Part shown: piece after piece, positions 24,401 to 37,900 of the stretch
Layout: each line of letters begins with the position of its first letter
How positions within the stretch are numbered: position 1 is the first letter of the stretch
NCBI RefSeq assembly: GCF_009727055.1
Contig: NC_052359.1
Span: 22,167,764-22,231,763, forward strand
From: Benincasa hispida
Taxonomy: Eukaryota; Streptophyta; Magnoliopsida; Cucurbitales; Cucurbitaceae
Length of the DNA: 64,000 nt
Reading direction: 5' to 3'
Made by a program: the position numbers and the translations under genes
The notes under the pieces: model-generated
The model's database searches: none
Told to the model about the DNA's origin: nothing
What the model saw: the letters and a program-made list of their open reading frames with translations, nothing else

Positions 24401-27400
24401 TTCACCTCTTCTTTACATGCCCTTATTCAGATTGGTGTTGGAAGAAACTGCTGTGTTTCTTCAACTTTTCATGGATCTTGTGCAATGATTTCAAAAGCAA
24501 TGTGTTTCAACTCCTTGCCGGCCCCATTCTCCACAAATCCATCCGTCTGTTATGGTGTAATGCAGTAAAAGCCTTATTGACAGACTTTTGGTTTGAAAGA
24601 AATCAAAGGATTTTCTATAACAAAGCTACTAGATGCCAACACCGCTTTGAAACCGCCCGTCGTCAAGCCTCCTCCTGGTGCTAGTTAAGACGTCCAGGTG
24701 CACCTCCTGATCTTTTTAGAAGCACTTGTATTTCCACTTTGCTCATTGTATAACTCTCTTGTACTTTGAGCTTTANCCCCCCCTCTTTGGGACAGCATTA
24801 AACACTATCGGATTTCAGCACTACTCATTGAACTTTTTATTTACTTCCATAAGTTTTAGGCCACTGTTTTGGCTTTATTATTAAATTTTCATTTTCGATT
24901 GTTCTTTGGTTATTGTCCTCTCATTTTGTAATCTTGTTAATGTCTCTCCCAGTTATGGGTTAGAATTGGAAATGATGAAGGTGCTAAGGGAGTGTCAACC
25001 TAGTTAAGACGTCCAGGTGCACCTCCTGATCTTTTTAGAAGCACTTGTATTTCCACTTTGCTCATTGTATAACTCTCTTGTACTTTGAGCTTTAGCTCCT
25101 CTCTATTTATTAATATAATGAACCGTTTCCTTTTCAAAAAAAAATATCTATTAGAATGAAGCCACAGATGTTTTTCTTTTCCTTTTTTTGTTTCTTTTTT
25201 AACTTTAGTTAGAGTCGTCGAACACTATGAGATTAAGGGTTTAGGAGGCAATGCCGATCAAACCACCTATATTTTGCCTTTACCCTCAAAGATGGATCGT
25301 TCCAAGTATTCCAAGGGTAAGTTTTTAATTGATGTCCAACCGTCATAACTTTTAATAAACTCCGGATGAGAGTGACTTTTATTAGATCAATGTTCAAGAT
25401 TTAGATGAAGGTCACCAAAATTATCCTCAAGTTTTTTATGAAAGAAGGAATGAACAGGAAGTTGCAGTAGTTCAACCATAACACTTACGAACCATTGAAG
25501 AAGAGGAGTTGAAAGAGAAACTTGTTGGTTTCTTCCCATTTCTTCCATATAAATCATATTGTGGTATAGCCTAAAAGATAAAAGGAGAACTTTCTCCCAG
25601 AATCAAATCAAAGTTTTTATTATCAATTAATTGTTGTCAATAGAAGAAGATAGTTACTCTATTTGTAGAGAATTGAAAACCAAATTAATCCTAATTCTAA
25701 TTAATAAAAGAAATTAATCTCAATCTTAATAACCAAGAAAAATAATCCTAATCTTAATCAATCAAGGAAACTAATTATAATCCTAATCAATCAAGGATTT
25801 GACCAAGATACCAAAGTTACTCAAATCCTACTAGATCATATTGAAGATGTCTCGAATGCAACAGTTTTTCACATCTATCAAGGCAAAGTTAGATTTAAAC
25901 GAGCATAAGAGTCCCAACCAAAACCGAAGAAATAACAAGCAAAATTGAAAAACAATCAGAATCTGGTGACAAACATCGATGAAGGGCAGCGGTGAAGACA
26001 ATGAATGACAGCGAACAGACAAAGGCAAGAAGTAGATGGTGGTCAGTAACAAGAATTGATATCGCAAAGCCAAGAAATTGCAATGGATGAAGACGAGAAG
26101 CTAAAATCAAGGACGAGGATGGAGACGGAGACGAAAGGGATTGGCAGCTGTGAAACTACGTCCCCTGACAACAATGCAACTATTTCTAACTACGAAGGTG
26201 GCTAGGGTTAGGTTGATTGGCAGTAGCTAGGCTTGAAACTGAAAGTTTCCTGTCTTATCAAAAGGAAAAACCGAGCTACTTCCTCTTCCACATTTTTCTT
26301 GATCTTCCCATCCTTGGCAAATTGACATGCTCTGAAGTCTGAATCTATCATAGAAAAAATTCTCTAACACCACAAAAGAATATACATCTCCACGTCTTTC
26401 TATTTCTATTATTTCATATAATTTGAAGACGCGAAGAATGTGGATGGTGCATACAGGATGTTGAAAAATGAGAAAAGCATCCACCAACAATTGTTTGAAT
26501 ATGAGCAGCAATCAAAGAATCAAGGATTCATTATTCCTCATGCAAACTGGAGATATAGTAGGTGAAAGATAGGGTATGGGGAGCTTTTTTTTTAAGAACC
26601 TCTAAACAATTCAATGAACCATTACCCATTACCGAAATAAGGATACTGATTCTTTTGGGAGCTTAGAAGTGCCATAAAGCTAAATATACCTCCTTACAAA
26701 TAGGAGAAGATGCTGTCGATTGTTTTCGCAAAGATTTTACAGAGAATTTCTTGGATGAATCAGAAGCCCCACAACGAGAATCCAGAGTGTCATTAACCTT
26801 TCTTCTTGCTACAACACCAAGCAACTACTGGAAATCGATAATCTCATCATTTTTGAGAAGTCTTCAAAACAAAATATTCAATGAACAAGAAGTTTCATCC
26901 CAATGGTCAAAGATCGACCCCTAGGGAGGAGAAGCAATGATGTATGAACAAGGAATTAGCAGCCCATGTATCCAGCCAGAAACTAATTCTTCTTGCTGAG
27001 CCAAGCTTGAAAGTTGCAATAGATATAAATTGGAGCCAAATTAATATACTAACCCATGAGCTTCTCAAACTCTTTCCAAACCTTCCAGAAGTATGCCAAT
27101 TATTTGTACTATTCCCATGAACTATAAAACACCGACACTCCTAAGATGGCGAAGTGTCGGTGTCGGACACCGACACGCCCCAACACGCCGCTGACATGTG
27201 TCCAACAGTCGGTATTTTATTTTATTTTTTTAATTTCCGACATGCCCCGGTACGGCTGGACACAGCTGCGACATGTTCAGGACACGTCACCTGCAAAATT
27301 AGAATGAAAAAAACAAGGAAACTGCCATTTTTAAGCCCAAAAGCTCAGCCCAAAAATTAGCTTTTAGGGTTATTGTGTTTTTTCTTTTAATTTCTCAAAA

Positions 27401-30400
27401 TCTCAAATCAGATTCCACTACTGTCCAGCCTTCATTCCATTCCTTCGACCTTCCAGCCAACAATCTCAACACCTCCATGCCCAAAACCTTCATTCCTTCA
27501 ACCTTCCTTCGACCTTTCACGCCCAAACGCACTCCACGAAGTCGGCCACACCTCCACACCCAAACGCACTCCATGGCAATCGGTCACACCTCCACGGCCA
27601 AACCTCTGTTAGTCATTGGACCGTTAGTCATCTTATGACTTATGATATTGGACCATTAGTCATCTCATCTATTATCATCATTTTCATGAATTGTATGGTT
27701 GTTAATGATGTCTTTAAATGAAATATTTCACAATGTGTTTATTACACGACATATATTTAAGTTTTTTAATAAAAAAACGTGTCCCCAACGTGTCGTGTTC
27801 TACTTTTTTGAAAATCTGTGTGTCGCTGTGTCGCGTGTCGGTGTCCGTGCTTCTTAGCCCATGAATACTACGAACCGCTTTGCACCAGAGGGAATTTGAA
27901 TCAAACATGAGTTTCCATCCCCATTTAGAGAAAAGAGCCTGATTCTGGATTGCAAGTCCAACTAAATGAGAGAGCTTGCTACCCGTTATGTCCTTCCCAA
28001 AAAAAGATCTCAGAATTCTTCCCATTTAACTAAATGTGAAATAGCATACTAATGACTATGAAGGAAAACAAAGGACTGAAAGATGAAACTAGAACTAGAG
28101 AATAAAAACAAGATGAAACTAGAACTAGAGAATAAAAACCAAGGCATTTCATGTAAACTGGAAAGCAACAAACTAACCTTAACAGCTGTAAGTCGGGTAA
28201 TCTCATTTCCCATCCGATCAACAAGAACTGGAAGGCAGGTTGTTAACTCTGCTTTGAGATTGTCACCAAATGTAGACACAACAAGCCCCATGCAAGAGAT
28301 GGCGCACTCCTTGACTTCCTGAAAAGTTACACTAGAAGTTACGTTATGATCTGATCCAACATTCCAACTTGTAAGCCCAATGGGCTATAAGTGCATCCTT
28401 CGTCAGAAGCATAATGAAGATGCCAATCATTTGACACCACTTTGAGTATCCAATTTCTAAAATAAAATCTGAAGGTATAAAATTTGAAACTGTCATTATT
28501 TCTAAAAGAAAAACAGAGCATGCCAATTAACTCCCCAGTAGGACCCAATGTTTTAAAGAAAAACTTCAAGATCAAATATAAAAACGAGCAATAGTTGTAG
28601 ATCGAAGGAGTAAAATGTTGTTCAACCTTGGAAGTTTTAACACACCTGATCTTGATCTTGATTAGTCAGCCGTGACATTATAGCATTATATATGGGATGC
28701 ACATATTGTTTGAAATCAAAACCTTGCCCCTGGAAAAAGATAGAGATGTTGAAAAAAAAAAAGAGAAAATATATATATACTGAAAGCACTATGAGTCCAT
28801 TATATTCTTTATTTTCTAATTTCTATTATTTTAAATATAAGCTTGTTTAATCTCTTACCTCATATTTTCAAGATTTCAAATATTTTATAAATCATCACCA
28901 AATTTCAAAAATCTAGGAGCTTGTTTCATATACAATTTGAATTTTGTTTCTTATTTCTAGATTCATGGAATAAAATTGATAGTGAATGTCTGTTATGTAG
29001 GTTTCTTTTCAGTGTTTCCAAATCTTAAAGAAGTTTGAAAATACAAAAATACACTAAAAGGGGAAAACCATGATTAATATACCATTCAAAAACTATGAAT
29101 CTATGATTAACATACTATTACCAAAAACATATCTAAAAGCACAGATTGAGACTCTCTTATCATTTAATCTTTTGTTTATAAAATTTCTATTTTTAGATTA
29201 AACCAAGCAAAACCTAAGATCTCTTCTGAACTTATTTTCTGTTTTTTTTTTTTTTAAGATTAAGCTGATTTAGAAACCGTTTATTTGTATAGCTTTTCAC
29301 TCTTAAAAGAATAATTCTGAAATTGTGGCCAAATTTTATTTTATGGTGTACTAGGATCCAGATAAGTTAGGGTATTATGGGCAAATCCTTAATTGATTAA
29401 GATTGGGATTAGTTTCCATGATTGATTAGAATTAGTATTAGTTTCCTTGGTTTATTAGGATTAGGATTAGTTTCTTCAACTAATTAGGATTAGGATTAGT
29501 TTGTTTTCCAATTCTCTATAAATAGAGAGATTGACTTCTTGTATTGACAACTTTCGATTCATAATAAAGACTTTGATTTTATTATTGGAGATTTCTCTTC
29601 TTTTATCTCCTAGGCTACATCAATTTAGTATCAAAGCAACTGTCTAGGCCAACGTTGATTGCCGCCAGTGGAAGACCAGGAAACTCTTGGCGACGCTGAT
29701 CACAAGAGGGAGTTTCATGAGTAGTACTCGTTATTGAACAGTCCACATCTATATAGAGAGAACCCTTTAAATTTTAGAAAAGAAAGAAAATACCAAGATT
29801 TTTTTTCAAGATTTTGCAAGAATGGACTATTACCGATCAAGGAAGATAGCAAAGAAAAAATATAGCAATTGGTATAGGCAAGAAAGTCAAATTTCCTCCC
29901 AAAAGCAATGTTGGAATTCTGATTCAAGTGGTTAGGAAGAAGAACTCCAACATAATAATTTCACCTGTACTCGATTTTCTTAAAGAACCTATCATTATCC
30001 ACATTTGAAACTTGATTATAGTGATTCTAGCGATTCTAATGAAGATTCTAATACAGTTTGGAACAGGATAACAAGGCGACATTATCAACAAAGAGGCCGA
30101 TGATCCAATCAAACCGGTTTCTCAAGATATCGACGTCAATTTTGAGTGTGAAAGAAATTATTATCACCAATATAAAAGAACACCCATGAATCATTCCAAC
30201 ACAAATTTGGAGGTCGAAACATTTTTAAAAATATATATATATTCAAATAAAAACATCTATCAAGAGGACTTTTGAAAGAGAATGAATGAAATTTGAGTTC
30301 TTTTGGAAAAAATTCAAGAAAGGCATAATTATAATCTTCAAGATTTTTCAAGAAACCATCAAGAATCACATTTAGTCACTCAAGAAGATCAAGAACTCAT

Positions 30401-33320
30401 CCAAGTGGGCTGTGAAATTGCACAAAAAATGAACGGAGTAGAAGAAAATAAAAAATCAATTGAAGACGAGTTGAATAAGAAAGGTAGACAGATCGAAGAG
30501 GAGCTTGCATTGGAAGAGGAAAAAATCGATGAGACTAACATGGAGGTTGCTCAATTCAAACTAGATGATGAGGAACTATTAATTGATATCTTGGTCTTAA
30601 TTGACTAGGGTTAGGATTAGTTTCCTTTACTTTTTGTTAGAGAAGAAACATTTCATGAAAAAATGAAATATGGGGAAACCCCAAACACCTATAGGTGATT
30701 ACAAAAAGATTTCCAATTGGAAAATAAATAAGAAAGAGTAAAGTTCTTAAAAGGGTGCCCAAATTTGCACCAATAAAAAGCGGTAGACAGAGCAAGATCA
30801 ATAAAAGAGTCAAAAGATGAGATGGAGTCCCTAAAGAGACGCTTGTTACGTTCACCCCATAAGGTCTAGAAAAAAGCACACAGAATAGCCAGCCAAGCTA
30901 TATTCTTTGTGCCAGTAAAAGGGTGTCCCCCACCAAACGAGAGTCAAGAATGTCCAAAATATTATGAGAACAAACGATGACCACCCAAAAGCGTCCAAAA
31001 TATCGTTCCAGAAGCAGGAGGCAAAGGAACAATGTATAAACAGATGAGCAGGGGACTCGGCCTGAACGTTACACATAACACACCAAGAAGGAGAGAGACA
31101 CATATAAGGCATGCGATGTTAGAGACGATTCGCAGTATTGATGGCACTATGACTAAGCTCCCAAAAGAAAATTTTAATTTTCGAGTAATGATCCTGCTAG
31201 ATAAGTATAAATCCTTCACGGGAGGTTCAGAAAAGACCATGAAGTCATCAATGACAGATTTCACGGAAAATGAAGAAGATGGGCCAATTAACCATCTCCA
31301 CAAATTGGGCATAGCACAAAATCTGACAATAGACAGTAATAGAGATAACGAAGCCCATTCGTGAATTTCAGAATCACGAAGATTACGGCGAAGACGAAGG
31401 TTCCAAGCCTCATAATCCGCAAGCCACATCTCAGACACCATAATATCAGGAGACCTAGTAAGCTGAAACAAATAAGGGAAAACCACAAAGAGAACACCAC
31501 AACAAAGCCAATAGCCTTTCCAAAAAGAAATAGTAGAGCCCGTGCCAAGGGAGCACTGAGTGCGAGAAGCAACCATATCAACAATCTGACAAATGAACCT
31601 CCACGAAGATTTGGTTGAAGTACAAGTAATAGACGGCCATATACATGAAGGAGAGAAATATTTAGCCACAATAAGTTGCCTCCACAATGCATTAAGTTCA
31701 TATAAAAACCACCAAATTCATTTGGCAGAAAAGTAGAACTATGACATCAAAAGTTACTTATACCAAGGCCGCCCAGAAGCTTAGGACGTTGAGTGGTTGC
31801 CTAATTCACATTATACATGTCATCCTCACCACGGAAACCCTCCCAAAGAAATTCATGAATTAGTTTCTCCAATCTATTAATAACATCAGTAGGGGCACGG
31901 AAAAGAGAAAGGTAGTATGTAGACAAGCTTGAAAAGGTGGCCTGGACGAAAGTATGCCTTCCGCCTTAGATTTATAAGCATACTTCCAATTATGAAGCTT
32001 TTATTGAATTCTCTCAACAACAGGGTGCCAAAACCTCATAGAATTGGAGTTGTCTCCCAATGGGAGACCAAGATAAGTCGCAAGCCAATGGCCTCTTTTG
32101 CATCCAAATGAATTCACCATCCAGTCCAAATCATTCTCGGGAAGGTCAACCCCCAACAACTCACTCTTAGAGAAATTAATAGAAAAACCAAATGCTTGTT
32201 CAAGACATGAATAACCTCAAACAGATGAGTCAAAGTCGATCGATTAGCAGCAGAGAAAAGCAAGGTATCATCAGCAAATTGAAGATGACTCATTGACCAT
32301 TTTTTTATCATAGATACCTTCCAACAGAAATTTGCATATACTACCTCCAAGAGACTGGAGAGACCAACTTCCGACCACTTCCCTATTCTGCTATCCATTG
32401 GTGTTGACAAATGGGGCCCTACCCCTTTCTGCTTTGAAAATCTGTGGCTACATCATAAAGATTTTGGAGACCTTTTTTATCATTGGTGGAGAAATACTCC
32501 TCTAATCAAGCACCTGGGGCACGATTTTGTTAAAAAGTTGAAGGGTCTAAAAGAGGTTTTGAAAGCCTAGAACAGAGATATCTTTGGGTGCGTGCACACC
32601 CAAAATAATCAGATTATTGTGGAAATCATGTTACTTGATGGTATGGAGGAGTCGTCAGATTATTCGCCTATCTTGAGAGCTCAAAAGAAGAGCCTAAAGG
32701 CTCAGCTTATCTTGGTGGTGGCTAAAGAGGAAACCTTTTGGAGGCAAAGATGCAAGCTCACTTGGCTAAGTGAAGGTGACCAAAACACCAGGTTTTTCCA
32801 TCGTATTGTTGCCACTAGGATAAGATTAAACACTATTCTCGAAATCATTTCCTCTGCCAGTATTAGTCTTCTCTCAGAAACAAAAATTGTTGAGGAATTC
32901 CTGAATTTTTTCACAAGTTTGTACACAAAGAAGAATAGCCTTGCTACCTTTCCCACTTGTAACCACCCTTCCTCTCCCATGCTCTTCATTATCATCCTTT
33001 TAAGGGGATAAAAGGCCTCCTTTGGATGAATTTAGTTAGAGCTTTCCTCTAATCGGCTTGGCTTGAACGAAACAACTGTCTTTTCAACAACAAAATCCAG
33101 CACATCAACATCTTTTTTTATCATGTCCTTAATACTACTATATCTTGGTGTAAATTGTCTAAGCTTTTTTACGATTATAGTTTCAATACACTTTTGTCCA
33201 ACTGGGCCTGATCGACATATTAGCTCCAGCTTGAGGAGTGTTATAAGATATATTTAAATTATTATGTACAATTGTCCTTTATTGTAATTTTGTATATCCT
33301 AGATTAGGATTTCTCATTCT

Positions 33321-33356
<36 letters not shown>

Positions 33357-34889
33357 CTTTTATCTAATTAAATGATAAGAAATATATTCTCCAAAAAGTA
33401 CAGAGTATAGATAGAACAAGTGGGGTAGGAGGGAGGTGATGGGGGCACAATGGTGGTCATGGCGAAGGGACGATTATGGGAAGTTTGGTGAGGAAGGGGG
33501 AGAGAGGAGAGAGCTTTCCATCACTTCTTAGTTTCCTTTATTTAGGATTAGAATTAGCTTCCTTAGTTTGTTAGTTTTAGGATTAGTTTCTTTGATTAAT
33601 TAGGATTAAGATTAATTTGCTTTCCAAATAGAGAATTGTCTTTATTCATAACTTTTGATTCTAAAGACTTTGATTTGATTCTTGGAGAGAATTCTCTGAT
33701 CTCTTAGATTACATCAATCTCATTAGTAAACCTATATTTATTTTTATATTTTTCTTTTTTAAGAAGAGAAATAAATTTCATTGATGAATGAAATAAAACC
33801 ATATATGAAACCAAAACACATCATCTCAAATACATAAAAAGAACTTTTTTCCCCTTTGGGAGCGGGTATTGTTTCTGGTTTCAAATATGGCTTAGATAAC
33901 AAAAAAAAATAAAAAGAACAAATAACATTCTTAATTAAAATGAAAACATGTATTTTGAAAAATATGAAAAAGTAATTAATTATCAAATGGGCCCAAGGAA
34001 CTAAAATTCTACATCTAAAAGGAAACTTAACTCACCTCAATACCAGGACGAACAACCCGGACGAGTTCCCCACATACCCTCAATGCTTCAGCAGTAACCT
34101 TGTAATAACGCTCTCCAACAGCAGACAAAACAGGACTAGAGAGATCCTATATAAACACAAAGATCAAGTTATTAGTGCAGTAATCACATCTAATCAATTG
34201 CTTACAGAATGAGAAAATCTATTTACATATTTAACATTCAAGTTTCATAGACATCCTGGCCCAACTATAGAACAACTGCATCTGCATAGCATCAAAGTTG
34301 ATTCATCCTTTTTATTTCACAAAAAGAACAGGATAACAATTGCTATCCTCCCTTCACTCGCCATCTGTCTGATAGGGAGTTGCTAGATATTGCTCGTCTC
34401 CTCTCTGTCCTCCAAGATCCACAGGTGTTCCCAGAGAGAGGAGATTTTAAGCTGTGGACCCCATCCTTCTAGAGGGTTCTCTTGCAGTTCCTTTTTCGTA
34501 TGCCTCTCTTTCACCTTCATCAAGAAGACTGCAATCCCAAGGAAGGTAAATTTTTTTGTGTGCCACATTTTACATAGGTGAGTCAACAAACTCAACATAA
34601 TGGACCATGTTCAAAGACGGTCTTTCTTGTGTTGCACAGTTGTATTCTTTGCAGGTGTCAGGCTGAGGAAAGGACTTGCATCATTTGCAAGATTGTCCAT
34701 TTGATGAGGGGAGGATTAGGGCAATCTTAGGTTAATTACTAGGTTAACCCCTTTTACCTCATTTGTATTAATCCCTTATATATAGGGAGTTTCTCTCTTG
34801 TTTCCACAACACTTAGATTCATTAAAATAGACTGAAGTTCAGACTTCTTGGAGGAATTGTCGTCTTGGTCACTTTTTCTTTTTTCTTTT

Positions 34890-34931
<42 letters not shown>

Positions 34932-37900
34932 AAAAAAGAAACAAAACTTTTTATTGAAGAAATGAAAAGAGACTAATGCTCAAAAACACAATAACCTTTA
35001 AAAGAGGAGAGAAACAGAGAAACAAATGTAAACGGTACTTTTGAGTTACAATGAAAAGAAAACTCCAAAAAGACAAACTCTTCTTGAACGTACGCCACCT
35101 TGGCTTCTTTTGCAAACAAGAACTCTTCTTTAACTGCAAACAAGCGACTCTTCTCCAACTTCTTCTCGTACGAGTCTGACTCTTCAACTTCCTGATTTAT
35201 CTATTGATTCCCTTCTGTTTTTTTCTTTTTCAATTTTTTGAAACTATTGAATTTGAATCACCGATTTCTTTCTTTCTTTTATTTGAGAAGAAATTTGAAT
35301 CATAAATTTCATTAAATGGTTTAAATGTAAATTTGATATCTTTTGTCGGTTGGTTTTGTGCTGGGTCACTGCTTTTTATTACTATTATAATGGTAAATCT
35401 CTATTTTAAATGAGTTCTTGGTGAGTTTTTAAATAATAAAAGGATATTATATTATACATAATAAATATCGTGGGTTGAGATCTTTTTATAAAGATTAGCT
35501 ACTTTATATTCTATCTACTTATTAACTCTTTTTGGAGAATCTATCTACTTATTAATTTATAATATTATGTAAATTGGAATTTATTATATTAAATTTTTTG
35601 AAAGGTGTTTCTTCAGTCAGGGACATGGAGGAGACCTTAGATTTAGATGGAGAGATGATGAATTTGACATTTGATGATGTTTTAAACTCACTTTTAGAGT
35701 TTTGTTAAATTTTATAGATTAGATTATTACTATTAATCTTTGAGGCTTTGATATATGTATATAAACTTATATTATACTTCTACATATATTATTTATTTAT
35801 TCATTCATTCATTGTGCCTCGCTTCGCTTAAGCGTCGCCTTTTTGTCACCTCTCACCTTGAGGCGATCAAGGGACTTGTCGCCTTGAGGTGCGCCTTGCG
35901 CTTTGAAAACATTGATAAAAGCAACAATCAATCAAGGGCCCAAGACAAAACAAAATAAAATACAAAACAAGCGAAAATAGTTGCTAACTGACGCGCAATA
36001 ATACAAATGAAAAACTGACAACTAAAAATAATACAATACAAAATTGAGACAAAAAGACTAAAATTCTCGGAAGAAACCTGACAGTTTAAACATAATTCCA
36101 GTATGGAGAAATTTTTGAAAGTCTTGCATAAAATGCACCAGGATGAAGCATTTCTTCTTGCTAATTCAAACCAATCCATCCAAACTATTTTATCAAGGAA
36201 AATTTTGAGATGGAGTGAGTACCACATTACAAATTTAAAAATAATGGTAAGTATCTGGTTCCAGGAATGCAAGTATATAAAGCATCATAAAATACCAAAA
36301 TAAGGTTTTCAATGTCGCAGAACGATTTGGTTGGCTCCCCTTGATCATTTATCAATTCAGTGATTAGATTTTTCTTTTCTCTTGCTGCCAAAAAACAGTG
36401 GAAAAAGCTAGAGTTTTCATCACCCAACTTCAGCCTTCCTTGGGGATAAGACAAATGTAAGTCTCATTACATCATTGGTTAATAATACCGTTTTTTAAAA
36501 AAAAATCCTGGAACACCCCCTATTAAATCAGCTTTCAAGATGTTCCACGACTTTTTATAAAACTCGCCAGTCATTCCGTCAGGGCTAGGTGATTTGAGAT
36601 TTCCCATATCAAACACAGCCCCCCTATCTCTTTCTCATCAAACAGGGCTTCCAGGGAGATAAGGAATCTTGGAGACTTAGTTTTTCAATCAAGGCCTTCA
36701 AAAGTGAAAGGATGGGAGGTCTTGGAGCCATATAGAATAGAGTAAGAGTCAAGAATCTCACCCACAATCTCTACTTCATGAAGAAGGATTCTTTCATCTT
36801 TACTTTCTAAGGCTGATATAATATTCTTGCTCTTTCTCGAGGAGACCCATCTGTGGAAGAACTTGGAGTTTTTCCTCTCCTTCCTGAAGCCATTGAATCT
36901 TGCTTTTTTAGCCCAAATCCTCTATTCTTTTATAATAGTCTCAAGAAGAGCCACCTTGCAATCATCTCTGTCATTAGCAATATCAGCAGAGAGGACCTGA
37001 GTCTTCCATCAAATCCGAAGTTTCGATTTTCTCCAGCAAGGCTTCTTATGAAAGAACACATTCCCGAAAGTCTCCTTGTTCCAACTTTTTAAAATGGGCT
37101 TCAACCCCTTCAGCTTCTCCACAAAAGCAAAGATAGGCCACCCCTCAGCTTTAAAATTTGCCCACCAGCCCTCTAAATTTCAAGTAAACAAGTGATGATC
37201 AAGCCAGAAATTCTCGAATCTGAGGGGAGTTGGGCCCCACGGATGCTCCCCTAAAGACAAGAGAATTGGGAAATGATCTGATATAATTCTAGGAAGCTTG
37301 TCAGCTCTCTCTCTCTGAAATAATTGACCCAAGACTTGGAGAGAAGGAAACGGTCAATCTTGGAAGCAGCCGGTTTGTTTCCCGTCCTAGACCAAGAGAA
37401 ATAGTCATTCTGAAGGGGAATGTCAACAAGATCCAGCTTTTCAATAAGGCTGTTAAACAAGTTCAAACTTCTAGTGATGTTATCCCAAAACTCTTCTCAT
37501 TCACCCATCTAACAGCATTGAAATCCCCATCGGTACACCAACAGCAATTACAGTGCCCAGACAAGCCCAAAAGCTCCTGCAAGAAAAGATCTTTGCTTCT
37601 AAAAGACGAAAGGCCATACCACCTGTGATCCAACCACTAAAATCGTAATTAGTTCTACACAAAATAGAAAGAGAGAATTGCCCTTGAATCGGATCAATCA
37701 CGGTGATCTTTTCTTCCTTCCACATAATCAAGATGCCACCAGCGAAGCCACTAGCTTCAAGGGCCACCAACCAATGTGACGACTACTCCAGAGAGATTTC
37801 ACCAACCTATCAATCTCGTTGAGTTTCGACTCCTGAAGGATAACAACCTCAGGATTGTAATTCACCAACACTCTTTTGGGGCGGGCATTCAGGCCCCTGA

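Larger units (their letters stand above)
30597..33715 (+). repeat. 3' LTR of the same element, split by an insertion
   Basis: LTR sequence runs to about 30629 and resumes at 33541-33715 with 'tttaggattagaattagctt', 'actttgatttgattc' and an end 'ctcttagattacatca'. The 13 bases TTAGTTTCCTTTA occur at 30617-30629 and again at 33528-33540, as expected of a target duplication around the intervening LINE-rich insert. The LTR has internal microrepeats of similar sequence, which weakens this evidence. Confidence 0.5.
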
